A DNA stretch of 64,000 bases from Scatophagus argus (taxonomy: Eukaryota; Chordata; Actinopteri; Scatophagidae). The notes beneath the pieces were generated by a model. It searched no databases and was not told the DNA's origin. It was given only the letters and a program-made list of their open reading frames with translations. This document shows, in pieces, positions 48,154 through 57,386 of the stretch. Numbering within the stretch: the first letter of the stretch is position 1; each line of letters starts with the position of its first letter. A program made the translations under genes and the position numbers. The stretch lies in contig NC_058493.1 in NCBI RefSeq assembly GCF_020382885.2, positions 27,162,999 through 27,226,998 on the forward strand, in the 5' to 3' direction.

Positions 48154-50126
48154 AAAAGATTAAACTGGGTCACCAGACTTGTCATCAACACATCTGATAT
48201 CTTCCTCTAACAGATCAGATCAGAGTGCAAAAGCTGTGAAGGGAGGAGAACAAAAAGAGAGCAAACAACAGAAACATTCAACAAAATGTCACTCACGATT
48301 GGTTTCATTATCAATTAGTCTGACAAATCCCGCGGTCCACGACACAAACCCGGTCAGGGTACGACCACGTAAGGCGAAGACGGGCAGCAAATCCTCACAA
48401 CCGAGGGAGTTAAACGATTTCCATCAGCTCAGAGGAAACAAACGCTGAGGAGGAGCAACAGAGGAGGAAGCCAAAGCCATCAGCCCGGCGGTCTGCACTG
48501 CGAGGGCCGACTGACCGGGCGCATCAGCATCACATGACTCCAACTGTCGCCGTCAGTCGAGTAATCAATGAATCGACTAATCGGTTCGGTTTGTGCCAGA
48601 CGAACACGCGCCCTCTCACAGTTTGTCGCTTTAAACGCATGTTGACACTCTGCCAGACGCCACCAACACCCAGAAACGGGACGACGTCTCCGGGCCGCTC
48701 ACCCGGAGCAAAGCGAGTCGAGGTCTGACGAGTCCACGTTAAGAGAGAAGGCGATGGAACACAAATATGCCCGCGTCCCAGTGTTTTTGCTACGAGTTAA
48801 AGGCATCAAATTCAGGATGAGCGTCTCTCCACAAAAATCAATAAAGTTTATCAGTTTGAATATTAAATCAGTGTACTGAATTCGGCTGGTAAAGCATCCC
48901 AGCATCTAAACCATCAAACAAACGCAGAGGAGGAGACCAACAAAGAGTCATAAAATAAATTCAGGAACTCGCTGCTCCTCACTCTCAGGTCCAAAACTAA
49001 ACCGACTGAAATTAACGCGCGCGTGTTGGCGCCAAACCAGCAGACTGTGATGAGTGTGGAACACATTTCGTTTGGGTTCTTCATCACTGAGAAACAAAAG
49101 CAGCAAAAGTCTGCGGCTTTAACTTCGCCCTGTAAGTCATGTGACATCTGCGTGACCGGACACACACACCTCACCTCACTCAGGTTTACCACATCCCACC
49201 TCCACCTGAAGCCGCGTGCCACCTGAAGCTTCCATTAGCTTGTTTTGTTCAAACCCTGAACATACTGAACTCACGATGACGCAGACGATGACGGAAGGAA
49301 GAGAGTTTTAGTTTGACAAAAGGCTTAAAATCATGTATCTAAAGCTCATATTTGTTATCGTCCTGGGAGTTTCAAACAGCGTCATGTTTACACCAACTCT
49401 AACTGCGCAGCTAAGCGAATAAATTCAATAAGAACAAAATAATTAGCATCAGTTATCATTTTAAAAACTTCGGATTAAAGTCCAGGCTCGGTGTGTGGTA
49501 ACACTGGTCTACTCCTCTGTAATACTGCATACGAAATTAATTTCTTCCATGTTTGTTGTTTCTGGAGTTTCAGACAGGTGCGTGTGCGTGCGTGCGTGCG
49601 TGCGTGTGGCTGGTGGATGCTGGACGCTGGACGCTGGTGCAGGTGTAGATGTCCGCCTCTCCATCAGCTCTTCACCTCTGCATCAGGGCTGACAGCTGGT
49701 GCTGCTCTAACCCACCGGGACGACACACCCAGCGGACTCCCATCACCTCAGCCGGTGTGAACCCCTCCAGCTCTGCCGGCGGCCGCTTACCTCTCTGCGG
49801 TCCTGCAGGCACTCCAGCACGGCCAGGTTGTTGGTCCAGGTATGTTTGGGGCAGAGGCGGGTCAGGTCCTCCCGGCAGGCCTCCTCCTCCGACAGCTTCC
49901 AACCGGTCGCCCTTCGAGGCTGTGAGGCCCCAGCGGCGGCGGCGGCAGCAGCAGCGGCGACAGGTGCATCTTTGACCGGCGGATCGGCGGCTCTCAGGAC
50001 GGGCGGGTTGGGCGGCTCGGCCGGGCCGCTGGCGGCTTTCAAGCCGAGGACGGAGCCGACGCCGCAGAGACACAGCAACGACGACAACAGCAGCGACAGC
50101 AGCTGAGTGCGACTGTGCGCCGCCAT
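33594..50126 (-). CDS. glg1: Golgi glycoprotein 1 (MG-160 / ESL-1 / CFR-1), complete
   Basis: Type I Golgi membrane sialoglycoprotein that binds FGFs, can carry E-selectin ligand and affects TGF-beta maturation. 26 coding exons in transcript order (+ coordinates): 49791-50126, 46511-46540, 45383-45469, 44879-45094, 44200-44403, 43907-43978, 43619-43805, 42447-42664, 42241-42362, 41963-42064, 41433-41586, 39605-39742, 39378-39464, 39210-39272, 38157-38270, 37443-37531, 37235-37352, 36627-36719, 36053-36190, 35767-35890, 35526-35668, 35078-35179, 34833-34940, 34424-34544, 34220-34326, 33594-33761. Sum 3441 nt, 1146 aa (human about 1179). Signal peptide about 1-29, then an Ala-rich stretch, the Cys-rich GLG1 repeats (e.g. 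CLVDHRGNI, RHLYFSCRDDRERFC, CSGLHRKGRTLHC), a membrane span about 1113-1133 and the tail RITKRVTRELKDR. The ATG is 50126-50124. Exon 22 has a GC donor and exon 13 a weak GTCATT donor. A teleost a/b paralog cannot be decided. Confidence 0.96.
35039..35067. repeat. (TG)n microsatellite beside the GC donor of glg1 exon 22
   Basis: Reads (CA)n in the glg1 direction, about ten bases after the GC donor (35076-35077). Confidence 0.85.
36191..36566. repeat. polypurine minisatellite filling a glg1 intron
   Basis: Nearly pure A/G on the + strand with GGAGGAGAGAGG-type units; part has a period of about 28 bp (ACAGGAGAGG.. repeats at 36267 and 36295). It abuts the acceptor of glg1 exon 19, so in the transcript it is a roughly 370-nt polypyrimidine tract. 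Confidence 0.9.
36975..37100. repeat. dispersed TCCACTACATT / TACTTTTACTGCA repeat piece
   Basis: CTTCCACTCCACTACATTC, TACTTTTACTGCACTGCATT and AGTTGCAGATTAAGAT: member of the scattered family named at 30520. In the glg1 intron between exons 17 and 18. Confidence 0.45.
37212..37231. repeat. (TG)n run at a glg1 donor
   Basis: (CA)n in the glg1 direction, directly after the exon 17 donor. Confidence 0.85.
38274..38299. repeat. (CA)n run at a glg1 acceptor
   Basis: (GT)n in the glg1 direction, ending a few bases before the exon 15 acceptor (GTGCAG). Confidence 0.88.
38452..38760. mobile_element. dispersed teleost repeat with (TTCAA)n head
   Basis: Starts with TTCAATTCAATTCAG units, then TTTATGTAGCACCTTCTAC, GGTGCTTTACAGAA, AAAAACTCCCTTTTAACAGG and AAGAAACCCTGAGCAG, and ends in an AGAGAGAGAGA tract. 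This order is characteristic of an abundant percomorph interspersed repeat. Class not assigned. In a glg1 intron. Confidence 0.6.
40153..40189. repeat. (CA)n microsatellite
   Basis: About 18 CA units in the glg1 intron between exons 11 and 12. Confidence 0.9.
40690..41045. mobile_element. composite dispersed repeat
   Basis: Holds GTCGTCCATCTTTGTATAC and ACAGTCAATGG followed by CTGCTAAACCTCAGCATG, TTAGCATTTAGCTCAGAGC and CAGCGTTGGTAGAAC. The second part matches 13560-13705, the first matches 15775-15900 inverted. Large interspersed element of fish, class unknown. Confidence 0.5.
42067..42099. repeat. (CA)n run at a glg1 acceptor
   Basis: (GT)n in the glg1 direction, two bases from the exon 10 acceptor. 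Complementary to 42192-42229 in the same 176-nt intron. Confidence 0.92.
42192..42229. repeat. (TG)n run at a glg1 donor
   Basis: (CA)n in the glg1 direction, starting about 11 bases after the exon 9 donor. Confidence 0.92.
43136..43448. mobile_element. TTAAAGG-type MITE, long copy
   Basis: Starts TTTAAAGGCCCAGTGTGTGA; contains TCCTTAGAATGAGCAG, TTTCTACAGTAGCCCAGAATG and AAGAAGGGCCTTTTGCG; ends near CACCACTAGATGGCACTGCA. This word order is a well-known fish repeat. A heavily deleted relative lies at 53585-53735. In a glg1 intron. Confidence 0.65.
44830..44872. repeat. (AC)n microsatellite
   Basis: About 21 AC units, (GT)n in the glg1 direction, directly after the exon 4 donor. Confidence 0.9.
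45920..45962. repeat. (GA)n(TG)n microsatellite
   Basis: Short GA run followed by about 16 TG units in the intron between glg1 exons 2 and 3. Confidence 0.88.
46270..46370. repeat. dispersed AGTAAAGTACC / ACTTGAGTAAATG repeat piece
   Basis: ACTCAAGTAAAGTACCTC and TACTTGAGTAAATGTACTC: member of the scattered family named at 30520. Confidence 0.45.
46541..49790 (-). other. glg1 intron 1
   Basis: 3.25 kb, the longest glg1 intron, with (TG)n runs near 47366-47392, 47521-47560, 48116-48152 and 49578-49606. I see no coding exon in either direction. Confidence 0.55.
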
Positions 50127-50129
50127 CTT
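50119..50129 (-). promoter_or_regulatory. YY1-type motif over the glg1 start codon
   Basis: AAGATGGCGGC in the glg1 direction, with the ATG inside it. Such sites at start codons are known YY1 sites in housekeeping genes. Factor binding here is inference. Confidence 0.5.
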
Positions 50130-50499
50130 CACACCACTGACAAGCTAGGCCTAATGACGCTGCATCACTTCCGGTCAGCGAGTTCATAATAAAAGCTTTA
50201 TTGACCAGACCGAATATTGATTTCCGGTCAGTTTATCTTTGTGATCATTTTTGTTTATATATGTCTGTTTATTTTCAGGTTTTCGAACATGGCTCAGTGT
50301 CATTCGATATGTTTTTTCTAACAGTTTACCTTTTTTACACTGGTTGGTTGTAATATTAAGTCATTTTAATTTTTTACTTTATTTTATTTTCTATTGCTAT
50401 CATTTATTTTATTTATAAACGTGACTCCAGATCCCATTTTGTGCTTATTGTCACTGGCAGAATGTCGTCGTTGTGACTAGGTATATTTAGTTAAATACT

Positions 50500-50860
50500 G
50501 CACCACTTTCAGCTGCTTGTACTTTACTTGTTATTTATTTTATGCTACTTTGTACGTGTACTCCAGCAGACTTCACTCTGTGGGCAAATATTTCACTTTT
50601 CATTTCACTACATGTTTTGACGGCTTTACTTATTGTTTCTCGCTTTGCAGATTTAGATTGCTAATAAAAATATAAACCACATTCTTAAATAGTTAATTGT
50701 AGATTAATGCATCACTAAATACAGTTTCATAATGTAAGTGATATACACTTTCCTAAGATGGACATTTCTGTATATAATGAGTACTTTTACTTTTGGTACT
50801 TTTGTACTTTTACTTAAGTCAGATTTTAAATGCAGGGCTTTTACTTTACTTTACTTAATG
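50500..50860. repeat. dispersed ACTTTTACTTAAGT repeat
   Basis: Contains TGTACTCCAGCAGACTTCAC, ATTTCACTACATGTTTTGACGG and GTACTTTTACTTAAGTCAGA: the longest member in the window of the family named at 30520. Confidence 0.5.
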
Positions 50861-51087
50861 TGTGGTGACTGTGCAACCTGAGTGAAAAGAGTTCATGAGC
50901 GATTTACAAATAAAATATGGTTTAACAGACACTAAAACACTCACAATTCAAGCCCAAAAGATACCAAAACAGAGATAAAGACTGAAAACATATTCTCTGT
51001 TTTCTCTGTTGATATATCAGAAACTTGTGTTTATTTTCATTGTGGCTTAGCTTCTATTCAGTAAGAAAGAACAGTACTGGCAGAGCA

Positions 51088-51090
<3 letters not shown>

Positions 51091-51144
<54 letters not shown>
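51091..51144. repeat. (GT)27 microsatellite
   Basis: 54 uninterrupted bases of GT in the glg1-tnni2 spacer, one of the longest dinucleotide runs here; possible Z-DNA former. Confidence 0.95.
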
Positions 51145-51146
<2 letters not shown>

Positions 51147-52376
51147 TCTTCCCTCCCAGGGTGTTGCAGCAGCTGAATATAATGGGAACCACTAAGAGCA
51201 ATAAATCCTCCCAGTTTAGAGCTCACAGCTGCTGGGAGGCCTTTTCTGCTTCACGGGCAGCGACACATCCGTCCTGCTGTCACTTACAGCTCTCATTTTG
51301 AAGGTTATTTTATGTTAAGCCTGTGAATATTCTCATTCATGTTAACAAAATTACATTTACCCTTCATAATGTTTGTGTGGCAGAGAATACAGCATGTTGT
51401 GACTTACAACTAAATGTAAGATCAAAATCAAGTAGTCATTTTAACTATCAAATAGTTTTCTGTAACTAAGCACGTCTAAACCCTCTCAGTATCCTGACGG
51501 TTGACTTTCACTGTCACTGAGTCGTTATTCAAGCAGATGTCTGAGTTTCAGTGCAGCTACAGATGAATCTCTGCTGAGCTCTCGCTGCTGTCCGTGAAAT
51601 CTGAATGAAACCAGCACGGCAGTCAGCTGAAAGGAGCTGAAAGGAGTCAGCTGAGCCGACTCGGAGGACATCGAGGACAGCAGAAAACAACCACTGAGCT
51701 CCCGTTGTCTTCAGAGATGATCACGTGCTGCCGGGTTTTAGCTTCCCTTCAAATGTCACAGACGGTTCTTGATAAATACCAGACTCTGTCTCCTGATGGC
51801 AGAGCTCACCGATGAACTGCATGTCTGCCAGGGCTCCATCATTTATTTTCATTATAAGTCTGATGTTAAGTAAAACAGTGGCTGTAATAAAGTCTATAAG
51901 CAGAATTCTTATCAGATGGGGAACCTGAGACAAAGTCTTATCAAAATGGGGTCCGTGGACTAATGTGTGCCAATTTAGGGGTCCTTGGCCTGGAAAAGTT
52001 AGTGAGCCTACTAAATGCCCATTTGACAATTATATACCACAAGAAAATCAAATGATTAAAGGAAAGAAACAAACAGTGAAGAAATGGTGATCCTAACCAA
52101 AGGAAATAAAAACAAGGCCCACTGCATGTCTGCACATCAGGATCACCATTTCTTTGTTGGTTCTGCTGATTTGATGATGATAAAATTCACATAGAATAAA
52201 TCCTTTAACTGGGATTTTCTAAGTTAAACCTCAACAACTGAATATGCAAACCCACACTCATCTGAAGCTTCTGGAAGGAAAATTCCTGAAGCATTTGTTT
52301 GAGGCTCAGCTGCCGCCACTGACCCCTCAGTCTGGAATCTAACCGACAGCTTCTGAAAACAACTGCCATCGCTGCA

Positions 52377-52378
<2 letters not shown>

Positions 52379-52410
<32 letters not shown>
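52379..52410. repeat. (CA)n run in the tnni2 proximal promoter
   Basis: Sixteen CA units ending 14 bases before the TATA box of tnni2. Confidence 0.9.
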
Positions 52411-52413
<3 letters not shown>

Positions 52414-52424
52414 GCACCAGCACC

Positions 52425-52430
52425 TATAAA
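52425..52430 (+). promoter_or_regulatory. tnni2 TATA box
   Basis: TATAAA 68 bases before the tnni2 ATG. A start site near 52455 would leave a 5' UTR of about 45 bases and no leader intron. Confidence 0.6.
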
Positions 52431-52497
52431 CAGACCGGAAAAAGCTTGGTGTTCCCACTCCTCTCCCTTCTGCAGGCAGAAATCAGCTGCAGCCAGG

Positions 52498-54802
52498 ATG
52501 GCAGAGTAAGTCCTCATCTGACACTTTCTGGATCTACAAAACACACAGAATTACTCTGTAATAATTCTCCTTCTTCTTCCTGTTTCCCCACAGGAAAAAG
52601 ATGTCGACGAGTCGGAGGAATCAGCTCAAGGTAGAGTGAGACGACGCTGATGAGTGATCAAATTTAGTATCACCACCATCTTAGATTTATGTACTTACTG
52701 TAGCTACTGTAAAAGCAGTTTATTAAGTGTTTGTCAGGATGAGAGTTGAGCTCTTTGAATGTGAGTCAATAAGCAAAGCTGGCAGGCCAAAGTGGTGTTC
52801 ATGTATTTATGGCCTCCAGAGCTGATTTTCAGCCTGGCTCTCCTGATCGTGTTGAATGTGACCGTCCTGAACTTTCATCTCTAAATGTGAGAAATCTTTT
52901 GGGATGACCACCTCAGGGTTTACTGGGTCAGCTCACGCTAAATGTGCCAGCTGGTAGATTTGGTTTATAGGAGGCCAGAAGAGCACAGGGCATCAGTCAT
53001 TTCACAAACAAAAGCTTCTCTGCCAATGTTGCCGCAGCTTTCACTGATCCCACCTTTCTGACGAGTTCCTCGTCTTCAAGCTAAAACTCATTTAACATCA
53101 CTTTAATCTACTTGTTGGTGTATTTCTGTTCTGACTGTAAACATGACACTGACTCTGTTGTGCACCCGTTTTAAAGACAGAGTGCAGGATAAACAAAGCA
53201 GCTGCTGTCCACCTGCCACGACACAAAACACTGACTACTGCATGACACACACGCAGAAACACCAGACCGAGGCTGCAGCTCAGGTGGCGCTCTGAACTCG
53301 CTCCTCCTCTTCCTCTCAGAGCTTGCTGCTGCAGATTGGCGAGTCGATGCTGGAGGAGGAGGCGCGAGAGGCCGAGAGGGAGAAGATGAAGTACATGGAG
53401 GAGAACTGCCCCTTGCTCTCCATCCCAGGCTGCATGCAGGAGCTCCAGGTAAACTACCTGGTGGATAAAAATGACCACACGTGTTTCCCGTCAGCTCTAA
53501 GCTTTTCTATCATCTTTCAGCTTGTTGTTTTGGTTTTAACCAGAGCTGAAAGGAAAGTGAATATTGAGCTTCATCAGTTTAGTAACTTTGGCAGAACTGG
53601 AATATAACATTCATAAATATAAACTGTATTTTTAGCCATCGCTGTAAGGGAGGGTGACATGATGGCTGCTCGGATAATTGCGATGTGCACCCACACCACG
53701 AGATGCCACTGAAGCCTACAGACATGACTATAAATGCAATTTTAAATGTAAATCCCATCTGGGAATACCGTGGCTTTGTACATGAATTCATTTTAAAGTT
53801 ATATTCCAACAGAAAGTAATTTAAGAGAGTAGAAGGAGACAGAAAACTGGCCTTGTAAGTTGAGAAAATGGATCTTTGGCTTGATGCATTAGTTTTGTTT
53901 GTGAATAAAGTTTCTATTAAAAGCTCATGCTTCACTTCTCTCTCTTTTGCTGTCTACTAAACACCAGGAGCTGTGCCGGAAACTTTCCAAGCAGATTGAC
54001 TTGGTGGACGAGGAGCGATACGACATGGACATCAAAGTTAAAAAGTCCAACAAAGAGGTACTAAAGTTAAAGGGTCATTTAACTTCCGTGTAAACCCAGT
54101 AGTGAGTCCCTGTAAGGCAGGAGCTTCTTCTCCTGAGACTCCCACTGAATTCATCAATCAGTTAAAAACAGCTCGGAGAAGCTGAGAGGTAATCGTTCGT
54201 CTCAGTGTAAAATAATATGTCTGACTGCAAGGCTTTACAAGACGATAATTGTGAAATGTGGTCGTATCTTGAGTATCTTGTTCAGACGTCTGAGTAACTG
54301 TCTTCTCTGTCAGATTGATGACCTGAAGCTGATGGTTCAGGATCTGAAGGGGAAGTTTAAGAAGCCGGCCCTGAAGAAGGTGCGGATGTCGGCCGACGCC
54401 ATGCTGGCCGCGCTGCTGGGCTCCAAACACAAAGTGTCCATGGACCTGAGAGCCAACCTGAAGCAGGTCAAGAAGGAGGTCAAAGAGGAGGTGGGCGATT
54501 TGCATTTTAATTTAGACGCTGAAGGACAATCACAGAACGACTACATTTGATTTTGAATCTTCTTGCTGCAAGGATTTTTGTGTTTTAAGATAAGAACTTT
54601 ATTTTCACCTCTCAAATCACACTAAAGCTCATAAGTCCTGATATACAAAATAGTAAGAGAGCCTGAACCATTTTGTTATGAGTGATATTGAATCTGCCTG
54701 CTGCTTTTCTCTCAGGAGAAGCAAACCGGCGACTGGAGGAAGAACATTGAAGACAAGGCCGGGATGGACGGCAGGAAGAAGATGTTTGAGACAGAAGCTT
54801 GA
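52498..54802 (+). CDS. tnni2: troponin I, fast skeletal muscle type
   Basis: Inhibitory subunit of the sarcomeric troponin complex: it binds actin-tropomyosin at low calcium and troponin C at high calcium. Coding exons: 52498-52505, 52594-52630, 53320-53448, 53968-54057, 54314-54490, 54716-54802; 528 nt, 175 aa. It begins [15 protein letters not shown] without the long N-terminal extension of cardiac TnI. Residues about 16-88 form the coiled coil with troponin T ([20 protein letters not shown]); the inhibitory peptide is about 101-112 ([12 protein letters not shown]), the switch helix 113-129 ([17 protein letters not shown]), and the C-terminal end [19 protein letters not shown] is typical of fast TnI. 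Teleosts have several tnni2 copies, so this is one of them. Divergent from glg1, upstream of aph1b. Confidence 0.95.
53585..53735. repeat. deleted MITE copy in a tnni2 intron
   Basis: GGCAGAACTGGAATATAAC, ATTCATAAATATAAACTG and CACCACGAGATGCCACTGAA: internal and end words of the element at 43136-43448 with most of the middle missing. Confidence 0.45.
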
Positions 54803-54886
54803 ACATCAGTGCTTAGTTCTGCTGTTGATCATTCATTTCTACATATTATGTGAGTCCATGCTGTTGGAAAATTGTAAAAATGTGAT

Positions 54887-54892
54887 AATAAA
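54887..54892 (+). promoter_or_regulatory. tnni2 poly(A) signal (AATAAA)
   Basis: AATAAA 85 bases after the stop codon and followed by a TG-rich stretch, the usual arrangement for a short 3' UTR. Confidence 0.65.
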
Positions 54893-54909
54893 TGTCTGGT
54901 GTGTTTCAG

Positions 54910-55730
54910 GTGATAATTTGATGAATAAGAAACAGGGTGTGAAAGAACACATTGCAAAAATGAAAGAGAATAAAGTTAAAAAGAATAAACAGACAGATAA
55001 ACATATTAGAAGCGTAAGAACAGCTAACGTTAATAACAGGCTTTTTTTTTAAAGATTGAAAAGTTTCTCTGTTATCAGTATTATTTCATTACTTAAGTAC
55101 CTGCAGAAGAATTAAGTCCTTTGTAAACACATCATGTGAACGTGGATCCTCAGAAACTCAGAGGTGGTGTTTCCTTAACATACTTGTCAGATGCTTTTAC
55201 TTGAGGTCCCCATACCTCCAGGCTGATCAAATATTTGTTTAGGAATATGCAACACTAAACACAATATCAACTAACACAATATTACAGGCCTCAAGATGGA
55301 TCCTGCTTTATTAGCCAATCTTGGGTCCGTGTCCTCAGCTAACTCACTTTTAAACTCTTTGTCTCTGGACTTTGGCCTACGCTTGTTTAATAATTTAATC
55401 TAATTAAAATTTAATTTTACACACGCTTAACAGGACAACAAAAACTACTTAAGATGCAGAAAAGCAGATTTTTTTTCACTACGCAGAAGGTATAAATGAC
55501 GTATGCGCAGAATAGACAAATTAATACACACATTACACTGTCAAACCTTCTTATTAATCTTGATTTTAAAATGTATATGAAGAATGTGGACTTCGTGTAT
55601 CGCCAAGTTATAAAAGAAATATACAAGAAAACAATACATTCACAACATACATTCCTACATTCCCTTCAGGCGCTAAACAAAGGATTTACTGCGTTTTCCA
55701 ATTCTTGCTATTCTGGGGGGGCGAACTTTG
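54910..55730. other. spacer between tnni2 and aph1b
   Basis: AT-rich, no exon or named repeat recognised. Confidence 0.5.
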
Positions 55731-55736
55731 CGGAGA

Positions 55737-55759
55737 TCACGTGACACATTGTGACGTCA
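55737..55759 (+). promoter_or_regulatory. CLEAR-type E-box and CRE in the aph1b promoter
   Basis: TCACGTGA (55737-55744), the core of the TFEB/TFE3 CLEAR element, and the full palindromic CRE TGACGTCA (55752-55759), seven bases apart and about 190 bases before the aph1b ATG. Binding is inferred. Confidence 0.55.
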
Positions 55760-55950
55760 AGACGTCAAGCGAAGTCCCCGTGATACGCTTGTGAAAGAAG
55801 AGGGAAGTAGAAGTGTACGATCGGCTCCTTCAGCAGGCTACGATTTGTGCGATTTAAAGACAAACTTCTGTAAAGCGCCTTTTGAAGGAACAAGACAAGG
55901 CGCTTCAGGGTCGCGCTGCTGGCCGCTCACTTTCCCCACGAAGAGCCAAA

Positions 55951-56994
55951 ATGACGGCAGCGGTGTTTTTCGGCTGCACCTTCATCGCCTTCGGCCCGGC
56001 CATCGCTCTGTTCGTGTTTACCATCGCCCGAGAGCCACTGAGGGTCATTTTCCTCATAGCAGGGTGAGGGTTAATTTATATCTGTCAAAGTGTGGTCATA
56101 GTAAACTTGTGTTCATCGTGAGTGTGTGACACTGACAGACCTCGCGTGTTGAATTGGGTAAAAGCGTGTATTTACCGCAGCTAGCTTGGTAGCTAACGGA
56201 TCGCCTCATTAGCTTGCTACTGTGTACGATTTTCGGTCTTCCTGCCAGTTTACTGAACTTCACGTCTTTCCGGTTGTTCCCAGGCTGTTCTGCTTTGTAA
56301 AATCCAGTTTTAGAATCCAAAAGTCCCCTGATTTTAAAGTGGCGTCTGGAAAACGGTCAGATATAATCAGTAAAGGCGAAGGTATTTTGTGTCTGACAAT
56401 GGAACCGTCTCACTGGGGATTTAATGGGTTGCACTGATTGCTGGCCATCACTCGAGACAGGCTGCATAAACGGAACTAAACAACCAAAATAGCTTCAAAA
56501 TAGCTGCTTTGACATTGAAAGGCCAAGTTAAAGGGCATAAATGTAATGTTTTGCTTAAGGTTTTGCTTTAGTGAGCTGGTCACGTTCCGTTAACAGTAAA
56601 TTATTGTTTTATCAGGAGCAGACCGGTGATACGAACTGTACCGAGTGCAAACAGATCCAGGTTGCACAGCTGTATTACACTGTTTTGTTAAGTGAATGTC
56701 GTACCTGCCTGTTGCTGAGCTGCTTTCTGTTCAGAAACCAACTGTTTGCTCTTGTCATTTTCCCTCTCAGAGCGTTTTTCTGGCTGGTGTCTCTGCTGCT
56801 GTCCTCTCTGGTGTGGTTCATCTCGGTGCAGATCAGTAATAAGGACAGCGCGGCGCAGCAGAAAGGCCTGCTCATCTTCGGCGTGGTGCTGTCCGTCCTG
56901 CTGCAGGAAACCTTCCGCTTTGCTTACTACAAGCTGCTGAAGTAAGTGGCTGTCTCTTGGTTTCCACACGCGTCCTCAAAAACATTTTCACCTG

Positions 56995-57029
<35 letters not shown>

Positions 57030-57354
57030 TGATGGCAGAGTTTACTCATCAGGAGTGACACAGCACCTCCTATCCAAAGCTGTTTCTTAGCCACTCACAC
57101 CAAAACTCACGCTGATGGAACTGCCATCAGGAGCAGTTTGCAGTCTTGCCCAGGGGCACTTCAGCATGCAGCCCGAGCTGTGGGTGGAGCCGCTGAGTTT
57201 CACGTTCATGGAAGTCCTGCGCTACTTACTTTAGAGGTTATTGCAGTTTTCCTTGGGTGAAACCACGGATTGACTGGACTACAAGTGAAGTTGTGTGTCA
57301 CTGAAGCTTGAAAAATAAAAGTATAAATATATTACAATTTTTGTGTAACTTAAG

Positions 57355-57386
<32 letters not shown>

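Larger units (their letters stand above)
50200..52420. other. spacer between divergent glg1 and tnni2
   Basis: No coding exon seen. Holds a dispersed repeat of the ACTTTTACTTAAGT family (50500-50860), a (GT)27 run (51091-51144) and a (CA)n run directly before the tnni2 TATA box. Confidence 0.6.

Noticed and set aside
49672..50187. 171-codon open frame on the - strand, out of frame with glg1
   Set aside because: Shadow of glg1 exon 1 in another frame; the in-frame version has the signal peptide and the conserved Cys motif.
55496..55744. 82-codon open frame upstream of aph1b
   Set aside because: AT-rich spacer, no homology, ends at the promoter of aph1b.
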